Shown: positions 1 to 9,383, counted from the stretch's first letter. The stretch: 64,000 bases of DNA from Desmonostoc muscorum FACHB-395 (GCF_014698035.1 NZ_JACJSF010000016.1:62001-126000), one strand, 5' to 3'. Numbers and translations: made by a program. Notes: generated from the letters alone by a model not told the origin.

Positions 1-1
1 T

Positions 2-1309
2 GCGGGCTATACCATTTATCCCAGCCAAGTTGCAAAAGAGCAAAACCCCTTAATTCGTGGGTGGGACCCACTGAAAGATGCGGTGAAATTAGCCCATGAG
101 CGCGACATGGAATTACACGCTTGGGTTTGGACTTTTGCTGCTGGTAATCAACGGCACAATGAGATTATCAACGTTAGTCCAAATTATCCAGGGCCAGTAC
201 TGGCGGCTCATCCCGATTGGGCAAACTACGATAATCTTGGCAACATGATTCCCGTTGGTCAGACTAAGCCATTCTTTGACCCAGCCAACCCCGAAGTGCG
301 GCAATACTTACTCAAGCTGTACGAGGAAATCGTTACTCGTTATGATGTGGATGGTCTACAACTAGACTACATTCGCTACCCCTTTCAAGACCCATCAGCA
401 GGTCGAATTTATGGCTATGGCAAAGCTGCAAGAGCGCAGTTTCAGCAACTTACTAGTGTAGATCCGATAAATATTTCTCCCAGCCAACTAGAACTATGGC
501 AAAAGTGGACAACATTTCGTACTGAGCAAGTTGATAGCTTTGTTGCGAAAGTTTCAGAGCAGTTGCGACAAAAACGACCGAATTTGATTTTGTCGGTTGC
601 AGTATTCCCTTTGCCAGAACAAGAGCGGATTCAGAAAATTCAACAAAACTGGGAAACTTGGGCAAGGCGGGGAGATGTAGATTTAATCGTTCCCATGACT
701 TATGCTCTAGATACTTCTCGCTTTCAACGACTAGCCCAACCCTGGATCGCCTCTAAACAATTGGGAGCTACATTGTTAGTGCCAGGAATTCGCTTACTTT
801 CTTTACCAACAATCGGGACGTTCGATCAACTCCAGTTAGTAAGAGACTTGCCAGTCAGTGGTTACGCACTCTTTGCCGCAGAGAATTTTAATAACGATCT
901 ACAAAAACTTTTTATTAGTACCCAAGGCAGAGTTCAATCTACAAAAAGTGAACCGATTCCCCACCGCCAACCTTTTCAAACTGCCGCCATCCGTTACACC
1001 GCGCTGCAACGGGAATGGAAGTTTGTTTTCCAAAATGACCCACCAGAAAGACCTGCCCAGACAATATCAGATTTTAACAACCAGGCAGAAGTTTTACGCA
1101 GTGCTTTAAATCAGCTTGCTGCTTCCCCTTCTCCTGGTAATTTACTGGTGGCAAAAGCCTCCCTAACTCGATTCCAGTCTCAATTTCGAGTATTGATGAG
1201 CCAAGAAATTAAGTCGAATTCCTATCAAGTCAAAGTTTGGGAAAATCGGCTTGTAACTATAGAAAGACTATTGCGTTACGGCGAACGGCGGGTGCAGTTG
1301 CATCCCTAG
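2..1309 (+). CDS. Family 10-like glycoside hydrolase (GHL10/COG1649), 5' end cut by window
   Basis: The frame is open from the first bases of the window, so the N-terminus lies upstream; the first start-like codon inside (GTG at 83) is not the real start. The segment VDGLQLDYIRYP near residue 120 of the visible part is the hallmark of the GHL10 (COG1649, YngK-type) TIM-barrel family. These are usually exported or lipoprotein enzymes thought to act on cell-wall or extracellular polysaccharide. Further barrel-like segments follow (SVAVFPLPE, DLIVPMTYALD), and then a helical C-terminal tail of about 110 residues. No neighbour suggests a substrate. Family assignment is confident; substrate is unknown. 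Confidence 0.85.
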   Translation, partial: AGYTIYPSQVAKEQNPLIRGWDPLKDAVKLAHERDMELHAWVWTFAAGNQRHNEIINVSPNYPGPVLAAHPDWANYDNLGNMIPVGQTKPFFDPANPEVRQYLLKLYEEIVTRYDVDGLQLDYIRYPFQDPSAGRIYGYGKAARAQFQQLTSVDPINISPSQLELWQKWTTFRTEQVDSFVAKVSEQLRQKRPNLILSVAVFPLPEQERIQKIQQNWETWARRGDVDLIVPMTYALDTSRFQRLAQPWIASKQLGATLLVPGIRLLSLPTIGTFDQLQLVRDLPVSGYALFAAENFNNDLQKLFISTQGRVQSTKSEPIPHRQPFQTAAIRYTALQREWKFVFQNDPPERPAQTISDFNNQAEVLRSALNQLAASPSPGNLLVAKASLTRFQSQFRVLMSQEIKSNSYQVKVWENRLVTIERLLRYGERRVQLHP

Positions 1310-1881
1310 TGAAGAGGCATGGCAATACTTTTCGGATAAACCCAACAATCTCTCTTTTGGTCTTGGGAAAGCTTAAAGGGTAAGGAGTAAAGGCAAATTT
1401 AAACCCTTTCCATTTCCCCTTTCCCCCTTCACCGAAAAGTATTGAGAGGCAGGGGAGTAGGGGGAGATAAAAGGGACAAGGGAGAATCATTGAACAAGTT
1501 TCTTCTTTGTATCTTCCCAATTCAGAACTACCAGGATATAAGCCACTTTGTAATTCTTAACACAATTTTTGCTGTGTTTATATCCTAAATATTCCTATTT
1601 ATTTAGGGCCAAAATATTGGAGAATACTTAAATATAAGCAGCTTTAGATAACTATTTTTTGATATATAAAACTAGAGGTAACACCAGTATCAATACTGCT
1701 CAGTTAAGCATTTTAACTCGAAACTGGGTTTGGGAAAAGGTTAAAGGGTAAAGGTTAAAGGTTTTTCCTTTCCCCTTTAACCTTCCCGTTTTCCCCAAAA
1801 CCCGACAAGTATTGACACCAGTCTTAGTTCATTTGAGGTAGGATATCAAATTCTCGTTAAGAGACAATTACCCAAGTACAA
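1310..1881. other. Intergenic region with short tandem repeats
   Basis: This 570-base gap contains A/G-rich and C/T-rich runs of the type common between Nostoc genes. Two clusters of units like GGTTAAAGG and TTTCCCCTTT lie near 1370-1440 and 1735-1795, and each can partly fold back on itself. I see no convincing gene. Confidence 0.5.
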
Positions 1882-2382
1882 ATGGTCACTAGCACGCGCT
1901 ATAGTACTGACAGACACGACAAATCGAATCACCTCATTGGAGTTTCTGTGAATAGTACCTCCCATGTAGCAAAAGTAGCATTGCGTGAGGGTGAAAGACG
2001 ATTTCGCACTATCTTCAACGCCACTTTCCAGTTTATAGGATTGCTAATAGCAGAAAGCATCGTGCTAAAAGCGAACCAAACAGCACTCAACTTTAGCAAG
2101 CTACAACTACAAGATTTAGTTAGGCGTTCATATTGGGAAATATGGTGGACGCTACTTGAAAATTTTCAACATTTGCAATATTTATTCTTCTCCAGCCCAG
2201 CAGAAACTTACATCTGCAAGAATTGGGAAGATTTTGCTAGTAAATTTATGAACAAAAATGTTTTCGCTATCACGGGTTATCAAGTGTGGAAAACAGTTAA
2301 ATATTCTGGCTTTTGGACTAGCCATTTCTATTCGATTATAAATGTTAATCGTAAAAAAAACTATAGCTATCTACAAACATAA
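1882..2382 (+). pseudogene. Remnant of a PAS-domain sensor kinase
   Basis: The middle of this 166-codon frame (residues about 36-90) reads EGERRFRTIFNATFQFIGLL followed by ANQTALNF and LQLQDLVRRSYWEIWW. This is the usual start and heme/flavin-pocket pattern of cyanobacterial PAS domains in hybrid histidine kinases. After the PAS core the sequence loses any family resemblance, and no kinase or HATPase module follows before the next gene. The N-terminal 35 residues look non-native. I infer a decayed fragment of a larger sensor gene. The REC-EAL gene 86 bases downstream could have been its partner. A short functional orphan PAS protein is possible but less likely. Confidence 0.55.
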
Positions 2383-2468
2383 AATCTTTGTCACAAGTAC
2401 ATCGGAATTTGGTACAAAGTTTACTGTGATTATATCATTAAATAATAAAAAATAAATTGAGGTAACTT

Positions 2469-3680
2469 ATGCCCAAAATTTTAATAATAGAAGATGAGGA
2501 AGCAGTCCGTGAAAATATTTTAGATTTGCTAGAAGCTGAGGATTTTGAAACCATTGCTGCCGCTAATGGTAGGATCGGCGTGCATTTGGCTATCTGTGAA
2601 GTTCCTGACTTAATTCTCTGTGATATGATGATGCCAGAAATTGATGGTTATGGCGTTCTAAGCGCGTTACGCCAAGATCCATCAACGGCAACAATTCCCT
2701 TCATTTTTCTCACTGCCAAATCTGCCAAATCTGACTTTCGTCAAGGTATGGATATGGGGGCAGATGACTATATAACTAAGCCCTTTAGTCGGGCTGAGTT
2801 ATTAAGTGCCATCATGAATCGGTTGGAAAAGCACGCTACTTTAAAAAGATATTTATCTACTCAGACTACAATTAACAACTTGTCTCCTAAAATGCAGTTG
2901 TTAGAAATTTGCTTGCACCGAGCTATCAAACAACATAAATTTCAAGAATTTGAAATTTATTATCAACCAATAGTCGATATTGCTTCTGGGAAAATAGTAG
3001 CTGCTGAAAGTTTATTGCGCTGGCAAAGCCCAGAATTGGGGATAGTTTACCCAACAGAATTTATCCCGTTAGCAGAGTCTACGGGTTTAATTGTCCCAAT
3101 CGGTAAATGGGTATTAAAAAGTGTATGTAAACAAATAAAAATCTGGCGTGATGCCGGAATTAATTCCTTGATTGTTGCTGTCAATCTGTCAGTAATTGAA
3201 TTTAATCAACCAGATTTTATTAAAAAAATAGTCAATTTTATAACTATTAATAATTTGGAACCAAATGACTTAGAGCTAGAACTAACTGAAAGTATGATTA
3301 TGCAAGACGTAAATAGTGCGATCGCTACTATGAGCAAATTGCAATCCTTGGGTATCAAAATTGCGATCGATGATTTTGGTACAGGCTATTCTTCTCTAAT
3401 CTATCTTAAAAACTTACCAATTAATACATTAAAAATCGACCGTTATTTTATCCATAATGTTGCTAATGATCCCCAAAAATCAGCAATTACTAAAGCATTA
3501 ATTCAAATGGGTCACAATCTCAATCTAAATGTAATTGCTGAAGGTGTAGAGACGGAAACAGAACTTGCTTTTTTGCGTCAACAAAACTGTAATTCTATGC
3601 AAGGTTTTCTATTTAGTCGTCCATTACCAGCAGCAGAGTTTGAAAATTTTTTATTGACTAACAAATGCTTATATGCATAA
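2469..3680 (+). CDS. Response regulator with c-di-GMP phosphodiesterase (REC-EAL)
   Basis: The 403-residue protein has an N-terminal receiver domain (about 1-120): acidic pair EDE at 8-10, phospho-acceptor D52 in LILCDMMMP, T82 and K104 in ITKPF. An EAL domain fills about 155-395. It keeps the catalytic signatures: the EAL motif as E180-S-L, the Asn in VNLSVIEF, the Glu in LELTES, the DDFGTGYSSL loop, the Lys in LKIDR and the Glu in IAEGVET. It should therefore hydrolyse c-di-GMP under phosphorelay control in the cytoplasm. The start ATG follows a GAGG ribosome-binding site (TTGAGGTAACTT). No intact kinase is adjacent; a PAS remnant lies upstream. Confidence 0.93.
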   Translation: MPKILIIEDEEAVRENILDLLEAEDFETIAAANGRIGVHLAICEVPDLILCDMMMPEIDGYGVLSALRQDPSTATIPFIFLTAKSAKSDFRQGMDMGADDYITKPFSRAELLSAIMNRLEKHATLKRYLSTQTTINNLSPKMQLLEICLHRAIKQHKFQEFEIYYQPIVDIASGKIVAAESLLRWQSPELGIVYPTEFIPLAESTGLIVPIGKWVLKSVCKQIKIWRDAGINSLIVAVNLSVIEFNQPDFIKKIVNFITINNLEPNDLELELTESMIMQDVNSAIATMSKLQSLGIKIAIDDFGTGYSSLIYLKNLPINTLKIDRYFIHNVANDPQKSAITKALIQMGHNLNLNVIAEGVETETELAFLRQQNCNSMQGFLFSRPLPAAEFENFLLTNKCLYA

Positions 3681-3760
3681 AGATTGGGAATTGGGCATTG
3701 GGCATTGGGAAGGGGGAATTGGGAATTATTTTCCTAGTCTTTAATATTCTGATAGTTTTA
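3681..3760. repeat. Short tandem repeat after REC-EAL gene
   Basis: Repeated units of the type TTGGGCA/TTGGGAA run just behind the stop codon. They belong to the same class of Nostoc intergenic short repeats as those near 26013-26047 and 39810-39890. No coding potential is seen. Confidence 0.6.
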
Positions 3761-3848
3761 CTAAGTAAGAAAAATCGGACTTTAGACTGGTGACAATTAT
3801 TAAGTCTCAAGTCTAAAGTAAGAAAATTGTGTCATAGTGTCTACCGCC

Positions 3849-5192
3849 ATGAAAGTCTCTGCGCGTTTCTTGCTGCCAGTTTTGTTACTAACCTTGACAG
3901 CAGCGTGTAACCAGACTCGCGCTTCATCAGATAATCCCACACCACAAGAATCTGTACCTTCTGCCCAACCGACACAGAATCCTACACAGCCAAAAAATAT
4001 TGTCCGCACTGAAGCACTTTCGCCTACACCCATTCGGATAAATCTGAAAAATTTACCAGCACCGTTTGCAACAGAAAGTGCTTCCAAGAGGCCGGAAGTT
4101 GTACCCATTCCGCAAAATCCAGTGCTGCGCGTACCACAAGGCTTTACAGTTAACGTTTTTGCCGAAGGTTTAGATGCCCCACGTTGGCTAGCTTTAACTC
4201 CCAGTGGTGATGTTCTGGTGACTGAAACCGGGCAAAACCGCATTCGTTTGTTACGTGACAGCAACAGTGATGGCGTAGCCGATGTTCGAGAAACCTTTGC
4301 TAGTAGTGACAACGGACTCAATAGACCCTTTGGAATGGCTTTTGTAGATAATTCCTTTTTTCTGGGGAATACAGATGCGGTGGTGCGTTTTCCCTATACT
4401 CAAGGTCAAAACAAGATTACAGGTAAAGGGGAAAAAATCGCCGACTTGCCCGCTCAAGGTTATAACAATCATTGGACGCGCAATGTCGTTGTCTCACCCG
4501 ATCGCAATAAATTATATGTTTCAGTTGGTTCAGGAACCAATGTAGATGAAGAACCCCTACCACGGGCTTCAATACAGGTAATGAATTTAGATGGTTCCCA
4601 GCAACAAACTTTCGCTTCCGGCTTGCGTAACCCTGTTGGTTTAGATTTTCATCCTGTAACTAAGGAACTTTACGCCAGTATTAATGAACGCGATGGAATC
4701 GGTGATGACTTGGTTCCAGACTATTTGACACGGGTTAAACAGGGGGCATTTTATGGCTGGCCTTATGCTTATCTGACACCAAACAACCTTGATCCGCGTC
4801 AAAAAACGGATGGCAAAAGTAAACGCCCCGAATTAGCAGCCCGTACTCAAACGCCAGATGTCCTATTCCAAGCGCATTCAGCAGCATTGGGTTTGCAGTT
4901 TTATGATGGGAAAACATTTCCAGAAAAATACCAAAATGGTGCTTTTGTTGCTTTTCGTGGTTCTTGGAACCGCGATCGCGGCACTGGTTATAAAATTGTA
5001 TTTGTTCCCTTCGATGCTAAGGGGCGATCGCTTGGCTACTACGAAGATTTTCTCACAGGCTTTTTACTAAATCCTTCTGTACCAACCACTTGGGGACGAC
5101 CTGTAGGTTTACTAGTGCTGCCAGATGGCAGTTTACTGCTAACAGAAGAAGCTAATAATCGGATTTATCGGATTCAGTATACGGGGGGATGA
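3849..5192 (+). CDS. PQQ-dependent sugar (sorbosone/glucose-type) dehydrogenase, lipoprotein
   Basis: I take ATG at 3849 (447 aa) rather than the GTG 12 bases upstream, because it begins a clean lipoprotein signal peptide: MKVSARFLL, a hydrophobic stretch, then LTAAC with the lipidated Cys at residue 20. A low-complexity P/T/Q linker follows, then a beta-propeller with the family's repeated pattern: VLVTETGQNRIRLL, RPFGMAFVDN, NNHWTRNVVVSPD, GLRNPVGLDFHP, KQGAFYGWPY and SWNRDRGTGYKI. This matches the GSDH/L-sorbosone dehydrogenase family, membrane-anchored quinoproteins that oxidise sugars or aldoses outside the cytoplasm. The exact substrate cannot be read from the sequence. Confidence 0.88.
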   Translation: MKVSARFLLPVLLLTLTAACNQTRASSDNPTPQESVPSAQPTQNPTQPKNIVRTEALSPTPIRINLKNLPAPFATESASKRPEVVPIPQNPVLRVPQGFTVNVFAEGLDAPRWLALTPSGDVLVTETGQNRIRLLRDSNSDGVADVRETFASSDNGLNRPFGMAFVDNSFFLGNTDAVVRFPYTQGQNKITGKGEKIADLPAQGYNNHWTRNVVVSPDRNKLYVSVGSGTNVDEEPLPRASIQVMNLDGSQQQTFASGLRNPVGLDFHPVTKELYASINERDGIGDDLVPDYLTRVKQGAFYGWPYAYLTPNNLDPRQKTDGKSKRPELAARTQTPDVLFQAHSAALGLQFYDGKTFPEKYQNGAFVAFRGSWNRDRGTGYKIVFVPFDAKGRSLGYYEDFLTGFLLNPSVPTTWGRPVGLLVLPDGSLLLTEEANNRIYRIQYTGG

Positions 5193-5308
5193 ATAATTCC
5201 CTAGAGTAAAGTTACAGCAGTTGTTACTGTATATCCCTATCCAGGTTTATCCCGTTTACTGATAAATTACAGAAAAATACTAATACTTATCTGGTTGAGA
5301 AATTCATT

Positions 5309-5716
5309 ATGACTCCCAACGAAAATAATACTCAGTCAAATACCAACGAATTGCCTCCACATTCAGGCACACGATACTGGGGTGAGGTGGAGGTGATCGA
5401 AGAGGGAGATACCTATAGAATTAGCCGTGTTGAAATCAAGCCCAGACACGGCATTAAACCACAAATTCATTACCACCGTAATGAGCATTGGGTTGTAGTT
5501 TCCGGCGTAGCTAAGGTTACTTGTGGCGATGCGGAAATATTACTGAATCGAAACGAATCAACTTATGTTCCCGCAGCAACCCTACATAAGGTAGAAAATC
5601 CTGGACACATACCGCTAGTCATTCTGGAAATTCAAAATGGTGAATATTTGGGCGAAGATGATACTGAGCGCCCTTATGACTTAAATTTGGTCAAATCTGT
5701 AGCTGAAGGACAGTAA
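5309..5716 (+). CDS. Cupin, mannose-6-phosphate isomerase type II-like
   Basis: This is a single-domain 135-residue cupin. Motif 1 includes IHYHRNEHWVVVSG and motif 2 includes ATLHKVENPG, which supply the His/Glu metal ligands. This is the same fold as the C-terminal PMI domain of bifunctional ManC/AlgA enzymes, and stand-alone versions are common in cyanobacteria, where they are annotated as phosphomannose isomerases. It may interconvert mannose-6-P and fructose-6-P, but single-domain cupins are hard to assign by eye. It is on the same strand as the sugar dehydrogenase with a 116-base gap, so co-transcription is uncertain. Confidence 0.8.
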   Translation: MTPNENNTQSNTNELPPHSGTRYWGEVEVIEEGDTYRISRVEIKPRHGIKPQIHYHRNEHWVVVSGVAKVTCGDAEILLNRNESTYVPAATLHKVENPGHIPLVILEIQNGEYLGEDDTERPYDLNLVKSVAEGQ

Positions 5717-5787
5717 GGAATGGGGGAGCAGGGGACAAGGGGACAAAAGAAAACTCCTAACTCAGCACTCAGAATTGTTTTGCCCAA

Positions 5788-6546
5788 TCAAAACCATCCT
5801 TCTTGTTCCAAGGTTTCAATCAGCTGTAAGCCACGTGGATCACCCACTCCTAACAGTGAAGCTTTCGCATCTTCTCGGACTCCCAAATCTTGATCCTCGG
5901 CAAAGGCTTGAATTAGAGCATCGATCGCTGTGGCATAAACTACATTAGAAGGTAGTTCGCGGCACAATTGACCAATTGCCCAAGCACTGTTGCTCCGCAC
6001 TGCTGCCACGGGATCTTTGACTAAGGCTTCAATTAATGGTGGAATTGCCCCTATAACTGCTTCATAACCAACCTCTGCCATCTGTGCTAAGGCGCTAGCA
6101 GCCCACAAACGCACTGCGGAAATGTCAGTTCTTAAGGCATCTGCTAGGGGCGGTAAAGAACGGCGATCGCGACAGTTTCCTAAAGCCCAAACAACGCCTT
6201 TACGCACGTAGCCATTCCAATCACTGTTTAGTTGAGCAATTAATGGAGCCACTGCTTCTGAACTGGGATTGCGTCCGAGAGCATAAGATGCGCTGACCCG
6301 GACTAAGGGACAAATATCAGTTAACAGGCGAATCAGATGGGGGGTAGCACGCGCATCTTCTATATCACAAAAAGCACGCGCCGCTAGCATTCTTTGCTGG
6401 GGCTGGGGATTTTCCAGGAGGGCTAGCATTACTTCAGGATCGGGCTTCACCACAACTGAATCGTCAGTTAATGGCTCTATTTTATCTAGGGGGCTTTCTA
6501 GTTCCTCCTCAATATCGAGTAGGCTTAGATCGTCTTCGTCATACAT
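5788..6546 (-). CDS. HEAT-repeat protein (PBS-lyase type repeats)
   Basis: The 252-residue protein has an acidic N-terminus (DEDDLSLLDIEEELESP) followed by five or six helical repeats of about 31 residues. Typical cores are ATPHLIRLLTD..PLVRVSASYALG, SLPPLADALRTD..AVRLWAASALA and AVRSNSAWAIGQL. Such E/Y/F-type HEAT repeats occur in phycobilin lyases and in general scaffolds. No catalytic residues are visible, and no phycobiliprotein genes are nearby, so a scaffold role is the safest reading. The gene is followed on the same strand only after a repeat-rich gap. Confidence 0.85.
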   Translation of the reverse strand: MYDEDDLSLLDIEEELESPLDKIEPLTDDSVVVKPDPEVMLALLENPQPQQRMLAARAFCDIEDARATPHLIRLLTDICPLVRVSASYALGRNPSSEAVAPLIAQLNSDWNGYVRKGVVWALGNCRDRRSLPPLADALRTDISAVRLWAASALAQMAEVGYEAVIGAIPPLIEALVKDPVAAVRSNSAWAIGQLCRELPSNVVYATAIDALIQAFAEDQDLGVREDAKASLLGVGDPRGLQLIETLEQEGWF

Positions 6547-6714
6547 AATTTCATTTCAATCCCGAAAAGGGATTAACACATAATCCCCCGTGCCAATAAG
6601 TTAAAACTTTATAAGTTGCGTAATTATACACTTTCTTTTGCCCTCGTCGAATTTTATCCAAACGAGAACCGCTACATACTCAAACACTAAAGTATATTAC
6701 GGCTATCCTCTATT

Positions 6715-7272
6715 TTATTTTTCTGCACTCAGGAATTTTACCATCCACAGGGATTGGGTTTGATAACCTAACTGATTGTAAAGATTTAATGCGGGTTTGT
6801 TTGATTGAAACACTTGTAATCCAATCTGGCGATCGCCTCTTTGAATAGCCCAATTTTCTACATATTGCATCAAGGCTGTACCAATACCTCGCCGCCGATG
6901 TTCTGGTACAACGTAGAGGATAAAGATGTGAGTATGGCGATTACCCTGCACTTGATCTATGGCATTACCCACCCAAAGGCAAGCGATGGGGGGATGGGGG
7001 GCAGAGGGGCAGAGGGGCAGAGGGGCAGAGGAGAGAGATTTGTTATTGCTCCCCTGCTCCCCTGCTCCCCTGCTCCCCTGCTCCCCATCCTCTTCTACCC
7101 ACCACAAGGGCGTATCGCTAGAAAAGTATTGCTTAACTGTTTGCTCTAGGTGAGAAAAATCCTCATTGGGAAAGAGATCCTGGTAAGTTCGGTGCATGAA
7201 CTTAAGCAGTAGCGATCGCTCCAATAAGGAACCACGGCGAATAATATACCCCGGTATTAGTTGCTCAGACAC
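6715..7272 (-). CDS. GNAT acetyltransferase with repeat-encoded insertion
   Basis: This 185-residue GNAT N-acetyltransferase has an acetyl-CoA loop EHRRRGIGTALM, preceded by the beta-4 segment HIFILYVVP and followed by GLQVFQSNKPALNLYNQLGY, the standard GNAT end. Between WWVEEDG and IACLWVGN, residues about 63-95 are a low-complexity stretch (GEQGSRGAGEQG..SAPLPLCPSAPHPP). It is encoded by tandem GGGGCAGA and GGGGAGCA repeats at 6988-7086. The insertion falls between two core strands, keeps the frame, and may form a surface loop. The downstream ends of the domain are intact, so the protein may still be active. Substrate is unknown. Confidence 0.85.
   Translation of the reverse strand: MSEQLIPGYIIRRGSLLERSLLLKFMHRTYQDLFPNEDFSHLEQTVKQYFSSDTPLWWVEEDGEQGSRGAGEQGSNNKSLSSAPLPLCPSAPHPPIACLWVGNAIDQVQGNRHTHIFILYVVPEHRRRGIGTALMQYVENWAIQRGDRQIGLQVFQSNKPALNLYNQLGYQTQSLWMVKFLSAEK
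6988..7086. repeat. Short tandem repeats inside a coding sequence
   Basis: On the plus strand a run of four GGGGCAGA units is followed, after a short spacer, by four CTCCCCTG units. The two arms are nearly complementary, so the tract can form a hairpin. Such heptamer or octamer repeats are typical of Nostoc intergenic DNA; here they lie within the GNAT gene in frame. Confidence 0.85.
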
Positions 7273-7289
7273 TTCTGGCGTTTATTGAG

Positions 7290-7481
7290 TTAACTAGCTG
7301 AGTTTTGGATTGCTGGTGGCAAATTAGCGGGAGTGGGTTGAGAACTTACCCCAACCTCTTCAATTGGTGCGGGTGCTGCCATATCAGAAGGTAAAAATAT
7401 GCGGGCGCTAACTGCGACTAGGGCAAAGACAAATACCAAAACTACAAGCAGTGGAGCGATGTATTGACGAAAAATAGCCAT
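7290..7481 (-). CDS. Small single-helix membrane protein
   Basis: This 63-residue protein has a short basic N-terminus (MAIFRQY), one transmembrane helix (about 9-29, APLLVVLVFVFALVAVSARI) and a Pro/Ser/Ala-rich tail predicted on the outer side. It ends 17 bases upstream of the GNAT start on the same strand, so the two could share a transcript. I do not recognise the family. The strong hydrophobic helix and the lack of any competing frame support a real gene. Function unknown. Confidence 0.65.
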   Translation of the reverse strand: MAIFRQYIAPLLVVLVFVFALVAVSARIFLPSDMAAPAPIEEVGVSSQPTPANLPPAIQNSAS

Positions 7482-7668
7482 ATTTTAATTACAAAGAGGG
7501 CTAGGAACTCTTACGAGAACTTAGCTGAAGATTTATGAAGTATTCTTTATTTTAGCAATTTTCTGTATATGGAAATGGGGAATGGGGAATTAGGAATTGA
7601 GTATAATTATTCTCCTTGTCCCCTTGTCCCCCTGCTCCCTGCTCCCTGCTCCTGCTCCCGCAGCACTA

Positions 7669-8070
7669 TTAGCTGCGTTCTAAGTCATCAAGCACTCTTT
7701 CGCAATACCAATTTTCCGGCATCCCAGGATAAGTTTCCTTTGCCTGTTCAATTAACCGTTCGGCTGCGGCAGTGTCACCAGATAATTTAGCGATCAGTCT
7801 GTTTTTTAGATAGCTATCAGATACACCATCGTCTACCTGGTTTGGTATTCCTTGATTTATAGTTGATGGTCGGGACTGATCTCTTCGTAACTGCCAAAAT
7901 AAAACGTAATAAAGTGTCCCAAAAATTAAAATTAGGCTGAGTGTTCCGAAAAAAGTTAAGAGGTTAAATGCTAGAAATCCTAGAACTAACTGCGAGAGAA
8001 CATAGCCAAGTAATAAACCAGTAAGTAAGAGGATGAATGTACCGACAGCAATAACTACTTGATTCCCCAT
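7669..8070 (-). CDS. Two-helix membrane protein of unknown function
   Basis: This 133-residue protein has two N-terminal transmembrane helices (about 7-30 and 33-60) and then an 70-residue soluble tail. The tail (SDSYLKNRLIAKLSGDTAAAERLIEQAKETYPGMPENWYCERVLDDLERS) resembles a short helical repeat. Its start overlaps the end of the upstream AmpG-like gene by 16 bases on the same strand, which suggests translational coupling. I do not recognise a named family. A membrane-associated role next to the transporter is inference only. Confidence 0.75.
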   Translation of the reverse strand: MGNQVVIAVGTFILLLTGLLLGYVLSQLVLGFLAFNLLTFFGTLSLILIFGTLYYVLFWQLRRDQSRPSTINQGIPNQVDDGVSDSYLKNRLIAKLSGDTAAAERLIEQAKETYPGMPENWYCERVLDDLERS

Positions 8071-9383
8071 ATATCCTCTTCTTCGTCCTCAAGTCCTGGT
8101 CTGGATACTGCCACTGGCTGAGGGTTCCAGGGGGCAAATACTGGTAATAGCAGTAGTCCTGGTACGGCGGCGGCGATGGTAATTAAGAAAAATACAGGCC
8201 AACCCGTACTTTGAGCGATCGCGCCTCCAGGGGCCGACAGAATATCGCGGCTGACAGCCATTAAGCTAGATAACAAAGCATATTGGGTTGCGGAAAACCT
8301 CTGGTTACAAAGACTCATCAAAAAGGCAACAAAGGCTGCTGTCCCCAATCCACCACAAAATTGTTCTACGTTGATGGCAAGTACCATAGCTTGGTAGTTT
8401 TTACCGATGTATGCTAGAAAAAAGTAAGCTAAATTACTTACTGCTTGTAGAATACCAAAAACCCAAAGCGATCGATTGATGCCAATAGCACTCAAAATTG
8501 AACCACCTGCTAAAGCACCTACAATCGTGGCAATTAACCCCATCCCCACTTGAATTGCCCCAATGTCGGTTTTGGTAAAACCAGTTTGCAGCAAAAAAGG
8601 CGTGGTCATATTGCTCAACAAAGCATCACCTAGCTTGTATAAGGTAATGAATGCAAGCATGAGAATTGCTTTGATAATCCCTTGACGCTGAAAAAATTCC
8701 CCAAAGGGCAAGATGACAGCATCAACGAGAGAATCTGGAGGGCTAATTTCCTTGGGTTCCGGTGCGAACAAGGTGGCAAAAATACCAATTACCATCGTCC
8801 CTGCCATAAACAAGTAAACCGATGACCAAGGTAGTTTGTCAGCAAGTATCAAGGCTAAAGCACCTGCGACTAACAGGGCAATTCGATAACCTAAGATAAA
8901 AACTGCTGCACCAGCCCCCATTTCTAGCTTTTCTAAAACGTCGGTACGGTAGGCATCAACGGCAATATCTTGAGTTGCACTGATAAAGGCAATGACTATG
9001 GCGTTGATTGCTAGTAGTTGTAATGCTTGTTTGGGTTGTTGGAAAGCCATGAATGCGATCGCTACAATCAAAGCAATCTGCGTCAAAATTAACCAACCCC
9101 GTCGTCGTCCCAAAATTGGTAAGGTGAACCTGTCTACCAATGGCGACCACAAAAATTTTAAGGAATAAGGCAAACTCGCAAGGCTAAACCAACCAATAGC
9201 GGCTAAATCTACCTTCTCTACGGTCATCCAAGCCTTTAAGGTATTACCGATTAACAATAACGGTAAACCCGATGAAAAACCTAAAAATAATAAAGCCGCC
9301 ATCTTGCGACTACCGAAAACTCCCAGTAGCGATTTAATTTTCCTCATAGGTTCAATTTTTTGCCTCTTTTGAGGAAATATCAA
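8055..9383 (-). CDS. AmpG-like MFS transporter
   Basis: The open frame encodes 442 residues; an internal ATG at 9347 (MRKIKSLLG) would give 430 residues and looks like the more natural start. It has about 12 hydrophobic helices, with MFS signatures FLGFSSGLPLLLIG in helix 1, KFLWSPLVDRF before helix 3 and RRRGWLILTQ in the loop that follows. The family (AmpG/PAT, acetyl-CoA or muropeptide transporter-like) imports anhydromuropeptides in Gram-negatives for wall recycling, and cyanobacterial members are common but little tested. It overlaps the downstream two-helix protein. Confidence 0.82.
   Translation of the reverse strand: MIFPQKRQKIEPMRKIKSLLGVFGSRKMAALLFLGFSSGLPLLLIGNTLKAWMTVEKVDLAAIGWFSLASLPYSLKFLWSPLVDRFTLPILGRRRGWLILTQIALIVAIAFMAFQQPKQALQLLAINAIVIAFISATQDIAVDAYRTDVLEKLEMGAGAAVFILGYRIALLVAGALALILADKLPWSSVYLFMAGTMVIGIFATLFAPEPKEISPPDSLVDAVILPFGEFFQRQGIIKAILMLAFITLYKLGDALLSNMTTPFLLQTGFTKTDIGAIQVGMGLIATIVGALAGGSILSAIGINRSLWVFGILQAVSNLAYFFLAYIGKNYQAMVLAINVEQFCGGLGTAAFVAFLMSLCNQRFSATQYALLSSLMAVSRDILSAPGGAIAQSTGWPVFFLITIAAAVPGLLLLPVFAPWNPQPVAVSRPGLEDEEEDIWGIK

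Noticed and set aside
6550-6580. Possible CRISPR repeat (TTTCAATCCCGAAAAGGGATTAA)
   Set aside because: It resembles cyanobacterial CRISPR repeats but occurs only once here, with no spacers, no second copy and no cas genes.
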